Shown in pieces: positions 54,235 through 64,000 of a stretch of 64,000 bases of DNA. How positions within the stretch are numbered: position 1 is the first letter of the stretch; each line of letters starts with the position of its first letter. Under the pieces are notes generated by a model. That model searched no databases and had not been told where the DNA came from. It worked only from the letters and a program-made list of their open reading frames with translations. Source of the stretch: Plectrocnemia conspersa (lineage: Eukaryota; Arthropoda; Insecta; Trichoptera; Polycentropodidae); assembly GCA_009617715.1 (NCBI GenBank), contig VTFK01000111.1:434001-498000 (forward strand), written 5' to 3'. A program made the translations under genes and the position numbers.

Positions 54235-55410
54235 GACACAAAACACTGCATTATTTTGTCAATAAATTGGTCGGCGATAGCTGAGCTTACTGATTGTGAT
54301 ATCTGAACAGAGTATGAATATCAATTAAAAATGTATAAAACAAGTACTCGCGTACTTATAATCAAAACAAATTTATAAGTGAAACAATAAAAAATGCACT
54401 ACGCGGCCAGATTCACCTTTGTAATTTAAAACAAAAAAATATAATCTAATCAAAACTATTTAAGCCTTGCTATTTTTTTAAAATGTATATGATGTAATAA
54501 ATAAAGTTTATCGTATTTTAACATTTTTATATATTAAAAAAAAGGAAACGGCAATAAAACACTTCATTATTAGGTTAAAAGAATCGGTATTCTCAAATAT
54601 GTTTTTATATAGTCGAATGTGGACCAATAAAATGTTGCTTACTGACTGCGATTTCTGAACATATCAAATAAAAATGTATGCATCAATTTCTTTCGTGTAT
54701 AAATCAAAACAGTCTAGAGAGGATAAATTCATAACTAAAATGGACAAAAATTTGCACTACGCGGCTCAATGCATCTTTGTTATTTCTAAAAAAAATATTT
54801 TATAAATCTTTCAAATTATTTTATTATAATTTATATAATTTAATAAATAAAGTTTATTGTATTATAAGTTTTTATAAAAAAAAACAGGACACAGCATTAT
54901 TTGATTAAAGTAATCGGTATTCTCAAATATATACCATTTTATATAGTCGAAAGTGGAACAATGTAATCCTGCTTACTGACTGTGATTTCTGAACAGAGTA
55001 TAATTGTCATTTAAAAATGTAACTTTCGCGTAATTTAAATTAAAATAGTCCATAGAAGACAAATGCATAACTGAAATCATAAAATGCACTACGTGGGCAA
55101 ATGCACCTTTGTAAAAAAATATATATTATAAATCTTTTTATAATATATACTTTTTTTAACCTCGTTTTTTTTTAAATTTAATAAATCAATTTTTTATATA
55201 TAAAAAAAAAAAACAGGATACAGAAATAAAATATATTTTAAAACACTTCATTATTGGGTCAAAAGAATCGGTATTCTCAAACATCCACAGAATATAAATA
55301 TATTTAAAAATGAATGAATCGAATTTAAATGTTATTTTCTTTATTCACGCATAATTACAATTAAAGCAATCCATAACTAAAATCATAAATTGCAGTAATA
55401 AAATATAATT
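54235..55410. repeat. Tandem array of about 335-355-bp units
   Basis: Three full units and a partial one are aligned by GCTTACTGA-TG-GAT-TCTGAAC (54285, 54637, 54971), TGCACTACGCGG (54396, 54753, 55085) and ATCGGTATTCTCAAA (54582, 54921, 55266). Units differ by substitutions and small indels. Related single pieces lie at 60840..60905 and 63780..63925. No coding frame is conserved between units. Confidence 0.7.
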
Positions 55411-56080
55411 TTTCATACTGCGTTTGTAATTTAAATCTATTTTATTTGCGGAAAATGCTTAGTAAATGTATCTTGCTTTTTGTAGTGGATCATTGGCATA
55501 CTTAAATAATTTAACTCAATTAGTAATAAAGCATATGATTAGTAGTTGTTAACGTATAGTTTACTGGATTTTTGTATACAGAATATTCCAGAAAAACAAC
55601 GTTTCATAGAGAGGCAGATTAGCTTATTTAATTATACATATATAGAGCAACCTTGTCTCGCATAAAATTTGTACTGCAGTATACAAAGATCTTTGCCCTT
55701 GAGCTTCAATGATCCAAATTGAACAAAAACACAATAGTTAACAATGATCCACTGTAAAGTAAACATGATTTAAATATAATAATATATTATATTGATCATC
55801 AAATCCAATATGCTAATTATAGATTTATATTAAATATTTGAAGAGGTTGTATATTGAATTAACTAAACAGTGTATTTTTAAACACGTGGAAAAATAAAAG
55901 TATGTTAGTAGATAAGACGGTGATTACAAGAGTAACGAAGGTATGCCAACGATGCGGCGCAGAGCTAATTTAGACTATCACGTCCAAAAGAAAATTTCTG
56001 TATTACTTTCAAGGATCTGGTGTCCAGAAACGGGATACATATAGCACTAAATTGTTTCATGAGCATTTAAAAAAATATAG
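55411..56080. other. AT-rich spacer, nothing recognised
   Basis: No gene is recognised. Bases 55920..56080 may be the decayed N-terminal part of the adjoining Tc1-like relic. Confidence 0.35.
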
Positions 56081-56330
56081 GCGATAATGCAATGTGTGAA
56101 AAGCGCGTTTTTCAGCGATTCCAACGCCATTAAATCAACAGAAGATAAAGAGAATATGTGGCATAAACCGTTGGGCGTCCAATGTCAGTTATGGTTATGG
56201 GGCGTGTTTTCTGTCCATGGTCCAGAACGTTTGTACATTGTAAATGATACAAAGAGACAGGATCAGAACATAAAAGTACTTGAAACACGTATCCGGATTG
56301 AGATGTCATTTTAATGCACTTCAAAGGCAA
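55950..56330 (+). pseudogene. Tc1-like transposase fragment
   Basis: The frame from about 56087 reads CVKSAFFSDSNAIKSTEDKE, then WLWGVFSVHGPERLYIVNDT, resembling the FSDES ... VWGCFS..G...L..I segment around the second catalytic Asp of Tc1 transposases. The first motif has lost its Glu-Ser (FSDSN), the frame ends after 75 codons, and no inverted ends are visible. Confidence 0.5.
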
Positions 56331-57260
56331 AAAAAAGTATCAATGAAAAGCAGATTCTAGTGGTGTATAATACATACTTTGAATGCAACTTATGGGGCGA
56401 CATTACTTGAAGTTTTATTCTAATAACCTATTTTGCTTTTAGCTTGAAATTTATGCATTCATTTAAGCGCGTCCGGAACTTAAAATCGATATGTACAGTC
56501 TGCAATTTCATGAATATGGACGGAAGCTTTCCATTAAAAACTCAAAAACGCACTCGCTCGAGAATGCACAAACTCTATAATCTACAATTCTAGACTTTCT
56601 CCCCCTTCTTCCCCCAATAACAATGCATAATTCCGATCGTTCACCCTACGAGCGAAAAACCCCAGGTGATTTTTGCATAAAGCCAAAGACCTATTCGATC
56701 GAGGCCCTTGTTCATTGACCAGTGCTCTCGCACGCACACGTATGTACCCATGCACTATTATGTATAATACGTAGGTACCACCACCATCACCACCCTTTAG
56801 CAATGCGAAAAACGTTGCCAAACCTACTATCCACAGCCTATCGTCATTCGCGAATCAATGCGCTAGTAAAACGACACGAATAGAACGCGTTCTATTTCCG
56901 ATCGGCGATTAGAATGGAAAGACACGAGAGAAGATCCCATTCGAAGCTCTCGTTACCAGATCACCCTCCCGCTGAGTGTAGACTTCTTGCAGATTTTTTT
57001 ATAGAAATTCTCGAGGCGATGCATTCTTTGTACAAGAAAAAATTAAACTGAGCATACGTGAGCGCATGTTCGATTCTGTCTACGATTTTGTATAAAACGT
57101 CAAAGTCGAATACTATCTATATTCTATTCCATTACAGAATAAAATATACAGTTACAAAAAAATAAGAAATAACCAACCAAACCGTGTTGGTTTAAAAATA
57201 AATAATGATAAGACAAAACTCAACTAACCGATAATATAGTAATTAAAAGTAATGGGTATG
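56331..57260. other. AT-rich DNA with a mildly GC-rich patch
   Basis: Bases 56580..57010 are somewhat richer in GC (79 codons open on the - strand, no known domain). Nothing is assigned. Confidence 0.35.
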
Positions 57261-57269
57261 TCACATACA

Positions 57270-58170
57270 CCAGTCAGGTGGCATTTGCTCACATTGAATT
57301 TGTCCTGAAAAATGCATGTCATTCTATGAAATCGAAATAATCACTGACTTGTCAACTTTTGCCCTCGTCCTAGAAAAAGCTTAATTATGTTCAAAAATTC
57401 TCCGGTTGACCCTCAAATAAAATTAAAAAAAAACAGTCTCGAATCAATCCCGAAAATATTTCATTTCAGTGAAATCATATCGGAATACATTTTCACCAGT
57501 AAAAATATAATTTATCTGGCAGGTACAAATAAATTATAAAATTTCAACTTTTTCATACGTACTAATATATACATTTTATACTTATTATTATTTATTTACA
57601 TATGTGTGTTTTTCAGTGAAGTTATATTTTCACTAGTGAAATTCAAATACATTTTCACCAATAGATACATATTTCTACTAGCGAAAATGCTGCTCTAAAA
57701 TGCTTATGAAACTTAATTTGTCAGTTGCGAAACGTCCATTTGTTATTCAAACCGAAACCTTCTAATTCTAATATTAGTTTTAGTTCAATATTTGAATTAA
57801 GCCAACTTATCTCCAGGTGAGAAAAGGCGAAAGAAAAGTACAGAAAGACATCACATCTCGCATATTGCTCCAAAATTTGACTGCACTTAGAACTATCCTT
57901 ACCGATATTAATAGACTTCTGATATGAGAGCATAAATCAAAGTATATTTAAATCAAATTTTGGTCAATAGGAGGGCGCAAAACAATTATTACTTCGCAGA
58001 AGTCAAAAATTGACGTCAAAAGCAATAAAATCGTATTTATAAAAGTCGTAGCGTGAATGCTAGATTTTTGAGCATTCCCAATGCGATGGCGACGGCACGA
58101 TTTTCTTCCTTTTGATGTGGATTTTTAACTTTGATAAAGGATAATTGTTTTTTGCGTTCTCCTATTAGTC
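57270..58170. repeat. Compound repeat: interspersed unit, ACTAGT repeat, palindrome
   Basis: In order: the interspersed unit (57270..57380), the ACTAGT family (57470..57790), then a palindromic MITE copy (57935..58170) with arms GGTCAATAGGAGGGCGCAAA and TTTTTTGCGTTCTCCTATTA. The same order of modules occurs at 52830..53775. Confidence 0.6.
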
Positions 58171-61100
58171 AAAATTTAATTTATTTAAAAAAAATAAATT
58201 TCATAGTTTAAACCCAAAAAAATTAAAACAAAAAATGATTTACTTAAATTTTTTTAATATTTTTGAGACAAAGACTAAATATAAAATAAAAAAATAATTT
58301 TCTAGAAAACTTACAATTTTAGCATATATATATTTGCATATTTTATAATTTCAGTATCTATCACAAATTACTCTAAATACGTATATCTAATCATTATTAT
58401 ACCATTTTCTATAAAAAAAATACTGTATTTATTGAAAAAAAAATGTTTGCTTTTAGTCAGTAAGTATAAAATGTTTAGTACTAAATCATAGTTTATAAAA
58501 AGTAAAGTATACTGACTCATAGTTTGTAAAATAGACATGCCAGAAAAATATACCATGGCATAAAATATACCTTTATTTATTATGTATTTGTATGCTTAGT
58601 TATAATTTGACTAAATGTTGATATTTCAACATGCGCTGTTAGACTTTATGCATTATAAAAAAATGCTCCGTAAAATAGATTACATAATATTTATATATTA
58701 AAATCACAATTAAGGATAAATGTAATGGAAAAATTAGTTTTGGTGTTGTTGCTATTACTGATTATTTATCAAAAATATATCAACCATTCTTAAAAACACA
58801 ATTATAATTTTTATACAGAATTTTTTAATCTAGTCAAATTTATCAACGCAAAAGTGTTAATTTTAATAAATTGTAAAAAAATCAATGATGTCAAAAAAAA
58901 ACTAGGGTTTTCGGTTATTAAAAACCGGTTTTACAGATAAATTGAAAAACATAAAAAACAGTTTTAAAATTCAATGCGAAAATTCGAAGATATAGATAGT
59001 TTGAGTAGGATTTAATTCCTTTTCTGCAGCCAGGACATCATCGCCTATACTAATCTTTCACAATCAAGATTATTTTCAATGCTTACGGATATTTAATAAA
59101 TCATCTGTCACTTCACAAATGTTTTAAGTAGTCATAGTTGCAATTTTCTATCATAAAATTCATATAACATGCAATTTTGTATAAATTTTTACATTGTTCA
59201 CTTGGTAAAAAATATGCTTTTATGTAAATTTTATGTCCAATTTTTTTTTTTTTAAATATTAGAATATGGAGTCTAGATGTGCACCAACACATATATAACA
59301 ATGCACGACTGACTGTTTCAACTTAAATTTTAAAAAGCAACATTTATTTTGGGATTACCTGATCTAATACAATGAAAGCACAAATACGTATACATAGGAC
59401 AAATACGTAAATCTTTTCGCTATATTTCCAAAATCCATTAAAAAAACAGCAGCAAATTATTTTGTATTATTGATAAAAATCAGATTTTTCAGACAGATTC
59501 TTTATCTGTTATTAAATTTACAGAATATTTCGGTGTGATAATTTTTTTTATAATAATAAGCACCTAACCTAAGTTATCGCGTTAATCCACTACATTATTA
59601 GTTTCTTAAAATTATTATCTTAGTATAGATTATTAAGCTAATTATTTATAGAAGAAAAGTTGACAAGAACATATTTTTTAATCCTTAAAGTATTTATAAT
59701 AAAATCACTGATTGGGTTTATCATGGATCGGTCATCCCTGATTAGGTATATTTACCTATATTTTCCTAATCTCACGGATGAATATAGTGATGATTAATTA
59801 AAATCGAATTAAGTATTGAAATTTTTTTAATAATAAACTACTTCAGCGGATATAAAATATCTTATATAAATTCAACAAAAAAGTTTTGCTGATGTATTGT
59901 AATTTAACAAAACATGTAATATTAAATATAATAAAAATATTCGTCGTCGATGAACAACGACAAGAGACGGTACACAAGAAAAATAAAATTAAAATAAAAA
60001 GTAACAAAAAAAATTACTCGGATTCATAAGAAGATTTTCAAGTTTGGATTCTAGTGGCGAATAAACGCCGGTCACAATCGGCGCGTCACTTTCGCGAAAG
60101 CCACTCTCGTAAACCGAAAGATGTGCGAGTATGTAGGTATGTAGTACTCGCTGTATAACCGACACGTTTGCGTCGATACTCCTGACCGTACGAAACGAGG
60201 ACAGGTAACTCAATTGGTACAGTATCACCTGGCAAAGTGAAATTGCACAACCGCAACGCGTATTAAATGTACGCTGCATATACTTTTATGCGATAGGTGT
60301 ACGCGTTCGATTGTAGCGGTAGGTGTACTAGCAAAAAATGGTCAACGAATTAAAATACAATCGAAGGACGGCGATGTCGCCCGTCGCTTGGATACAAATG
60401 AGTTAATCGCCATTGTCTCGAATGCCATTCAGGTCTTGGGTGAGTTGCATATGAGTAATAATTTGCAACACTTCCAAGAAACTGCTTTGGATACCCAAGA
60501 CGTAAGGTGATCTCATAAAGGTTTTAATTAAGATTTTACTTAACTGTTGGTTAATTATTACTGACATTTAACACCTGTCTTATGACAGTACTATGTGTGA
60601 ATTTCATCATTCAAGCTCTTCAAATTGAGTCTTGCTACATAAAATTTATACTTTTACTACAATTATAAGTGACGTTAATGTACATATTCTTTATTTACAT
60701 AGATATTAAAATCATGTTATAAATGATAAGAAAATATAAAGATCAGATAAGATTACGTTTTATAGCTATAGATACACTATTATATAGATATTTAATACTA
60801 CCGAGGGTCAAAATAAAATTTTCTAGCGTAATTTAGTTCAACAGAAATATCAAATGATTTAATTTATGAGTAAAATGTTCAAAAAATTTGCACTACGCTG
60901 CTAAATTGATAAAGATAAAATAGCAGTAATTGTTAAATAAACTACAAAATATGCTTAGCGTATAAATAAGCACTTATGGGAAAATATTAATAATAAAATA
61001 TAAAAATATAAAGTACTGATAAAAATCGCGTTCATCGTTTTACCTCAATAAAACAGTATGTTAAAAAAAATATGAATCGATATTCTGTCTTCTGCGTTAT

Positions 61101-63111
61101 GTCATTTATAATATTTAGGTATATTAATTAAAAAAACACTGATTAAACTCAAATTGGGTCTGTATTTTTTGGGTCAGTAATTTAATTGAACAAATGTTTT
61201 TATATAATATATCTAAATTTTGACCCTAACTTTTTTAAAATAGTCAGTAGATTTTGTCAACAGTTATTTTATTGACCATTAATTAAAAAAATACTGATCA
61301 TCAAATATGTTGCGTTTGAATTTTTAAATGACTTTTGAATAATAAAAAGAAGAACCACTAACTATACAATGTAAATTTTATTTATTTTTTAACTGTTAAA
61401 AAATACTACTTAGGTTTAATTTAACAAGATATGTCAGTTTTTGCAGAATCAAAAGCACAACATCTTTTGATTGCTTTATAAAAACAATTAATACATGACA
61501 CCTGAATGGTTTTTACCGAAATTTTCTGGTGCCACTTTTTAGACGTTAAAATTCCTTTGCAATGTTTTTAAATACTACATATGCTAAAAGAAAAAAACAC
61601 CAGATCTATTTGTGTTTTTAACTATAAAATAAAAAATTGAGACACCAATTTTAATAGAATAAAATGTAAGAAAATTAAGGAAAATACAAGACATCTATCT
61701 AAAAAGTTAAGAAACTACTCATTTAAAAAAACTCGAAAAAATAATATGTTCTTTAAAAAAAATCAAAGAATCATATAAAAAATAGTTTTTGACTATAGAT
61801 TTGTATGTCTTATCAAAAATAAAATCCTATTTATGTAAATATTGAATATAATTTCAATCAATTGTTAATATTACGCCATTTTTATCATGAAAAATTAGCA
61901 CATATTTTATTTTTTAATTTTTGAGCGATAAAATAAAACATAAATTGTAGATAACGATAACCGCAAAAGTATCTACCATTTTAAATAAATACAATATATG
62001 TAATATATTACTAAAAAAAAATACTTTTCTTATAAAACTAAATTATATACTGACATCTCATTTCCTCAACTATTTTGAATAATTAAACGTTACAATAATA
62101 TGTTTTAAGCAAAATAAAATAAGTATACCAAAATGTTTACAAAGCAAAAAGTATTAGATTTTTTTAATATTGAAAAAATATTTATTTTTTATTAAATCAA
62201 CCTTAAAATATTTTATTTTATGTGATTACTTATATCATAATATATTTATTCATAATAGAAATGTACTTACAGTTTCTATTTTTATTGTAAAATCTGACTT
62301 TTTAATTATATTTAACTACAAATTATACAAATAAAATAACAGCTATAGTCTATAACAGTTATTTTATTTGTTAAAATGTTAGAAAATATATAATTATTGC
62401 TTGTATAATGCCCATCATGACGCATTGGGTAAACCTCACAAGTCATGGTTGTCAGATGTATAATAAAAAATATGTAATTTAAAACTTTTCCTTCGCAATA
62501 TTACAATTTAATTTTGCAAAATCGTGAACAAAATTTGTTAAAAGTATTACTGAAATAAAATTCAAAACAAGCCATTAGTTCAGAGAAATATGTATTATAT
62601 ACATATAATATATTATTATTACTACATTCAAAGTAAATGATATGAAATGTTATAGATCGAAAACAATTACATATCTTCACATAACCCTCAGTACTTTGAC
62701 AATATCTCTTTTTTGTATGTAAAACTATAAAATAATTAATATATCTTTTAATAATCATTTAATTACTGAGTCTGTATAGATTAATGTACTGCGAATTTAT
62801 CATTAAACACTTTCTCCTCGCAGTTTTAAAACGTAAAACTTTTTTGCGCCAATTTCCCCACGGACGTATATATCCACCTGGTATGATTTAACATCGAAAT
62901 AATAGCATAATATTTGACGATGCGATGTACACTTGAAAAATAAAATCCGTATTTAATTAGTTAGTAAATAGTACCCTAACCATTGTTTTTATATTTAGTT
63001 CTACGAATTTTGTGATACGCCTTCTACAATTTTTAAATAAGAGCTCAAAATTTTATGAGCAGGTAATTAATTCAGTATTGGTATATAATTATTTATTTTT
63101 AAATCTTTAAT
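58171..63111. other. AT-rich DNA with one CpG-rich patch, no gene
   Basis: Very AT-rich. A CpG-rich patch at 59940..60500 is the only unusual base composition; it includes a donor-like GGTCTTGG|GTGAGT near 60440 but no recognisable exon. A fragment of the tandem-array unit lies at 60840..60905, and a copy of a short repeat (CATGACGCATTGGGTAAACC) is at 62400..62470. Confidence 0.4.
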
Positions 63112-63392
63112 TTTAACCTGATAGGTGTAGGCCCAATGCGTTACAACGGGATAAATCTGTACCAACTAGGTTAGTCAATCAGATATAATGAAAACCTGCA
63201 AATAAGTCTGGGAATCACTGACATATATGTATATTAAATTATAAATTATGTTGTGTAATATAATTTATAATCAATAGATATCCCTGCAGCTGGGGCCGTT
63301 TTTTTTTTTAATAATAGCGCATTTTTTTATAAATAAAAATTTAAGTGCCTTAGAGCTAGGTACTAGTTTGAGACGTTACGAGCGGCGCTATT
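63112..63392 (-). repeat. tRNA-derived SINE-like element, second long copy
   Basis: It contains CCTGATAGGTGTAGGCCCAA, TGCGTTACAACGGGATAAAT, CTGTACCAACTAGG and, at the head, AGTTTGAGACGTTACGAGCG. It aligns along its length with 34165..34475, with a T-run (A-run on the - strand) within the body. Confidence 0.55.
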
Positions 63393-64000
63393 CTTATATG
63401 ATCCTTTTAATTAGGTTTACAACTGCTACATCAATAATTGTAGGCATCTACTATTTATTCTGCGAGCCTTTCACTCGTCAAAACCACCCTTCATACACTA
63501 TTGATTGCTTAAAACCCAACCTTATTCAAAGAATTTTAATTACAGGATAGTTGAGTTACATAAGTTAAAAGAAAATGTTATGGAAAAGAGGCATTGAGCA
63601 ATTTTTTAAACAAACTATGATTTATTACACCGGTCGCCAAATAATCAAACGAATTGAACTTCAACATTTACTTTAATTGTTTTTCATTTTCTTATGATGA
63701 AGGCAGTTTATTAATCAGTATATTAAAATCTGTTGCTTGCTTGAATGACCAACGACAGTTGATTTTGCAATCCTCAATTCATTAAATTTGTACAAATTCA
63801 AAAATTTTGTGCTGCGCGGAATAGTAGTAGAAACGAAATATATACAAAATACATAGCAATTTATAAAAAATATGTTATAATTATACCCAAAATAAAAATT
63901 TGCGTTGCGCAGTCTAATACCCTTTTACTTTCATAATAAATTAGCATGAAAATAATAATAAAATAACCTTAAATGTCTGCTTTGTTCAAAAAATTACAGT

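Noticed and set aside
3064..63392. CRISPR arrays, integrases, rRNA or bacterial operon features
   Set aside because: None were seen. Gene structure with many GT-AG introns shows a eukaryotic chromosome.

Overview
This window is nuclear DNA from an animal, almost certainly an insect. Coding exons are short, GC-rich and bounded by GT-AG introns in an AT-rich background. One gene is the insect-type RNA-binding protein Syncrip, and the noncoding DNA is full of decayed mariner/Tc1 copies, a hAT MITE, SINE-like units and palindromic repeats. A lepidopteran is my best guess from the general character of the sequence, but nothing seen here proves the order.

Two genes meet tail to tail near 27.1 kb. 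On the + strand (7.8-27.04 kb) lies a multi-exon gene for a type I membrane protein. Its modules are a short Cys-containing and proline-rich N-terminal region, five CUB domains, one LDLa module, and a probable transmembrane segment with a proline-rich tail. This is the domain order of nematode LEV-10, the acetylcholine-receptor clustering protein. Its 5' end is incomplete. A GC-rich exon at 2.5 kb, ten kilobases upstream, encodes a 34-residue hydrophobic micropeptide that closes with its own stop codon just before a perfect splice donor. Its relation to the CUB gene is the most interesting open question here, because the nematode lev-10 locus also carries a tiny membrane protein gene (eat-18).

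On the - strand (28.2-35.6 kb) lies Syncrip (Syp, hnRNP Q/R), read as 13 coding exons in phase and 624 residues. Two exons of identical length and phase (136 bp) encode alternative first halves of RRM2, a textbook mutually exclusive pair. The promoter and 5' UTR appear to lie in a CpG-rich stretch at 35.6-36.3 kb. The block from about 25 to 36.3 kb is CpG-rich and poor in repeats.

The rest (0-2.3 kb, the large introns of the CUB gene, and 36.4-64 kb) is AT-rich. It holds a 257-bp hAT MITE with perfect 8-bp target duplications, mariner relics, a tRNA-derived SINE family, long palindromic MITEs, a second interspersed family with ACTAGT hairpins, a tandem array of about 340-bp units at 54.2-55.4 kb, and a few GC-rich islands that could be distal exons or regulatory DNA of Syp. 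No rRNA, CRISPR or bacterial-type features were seen.
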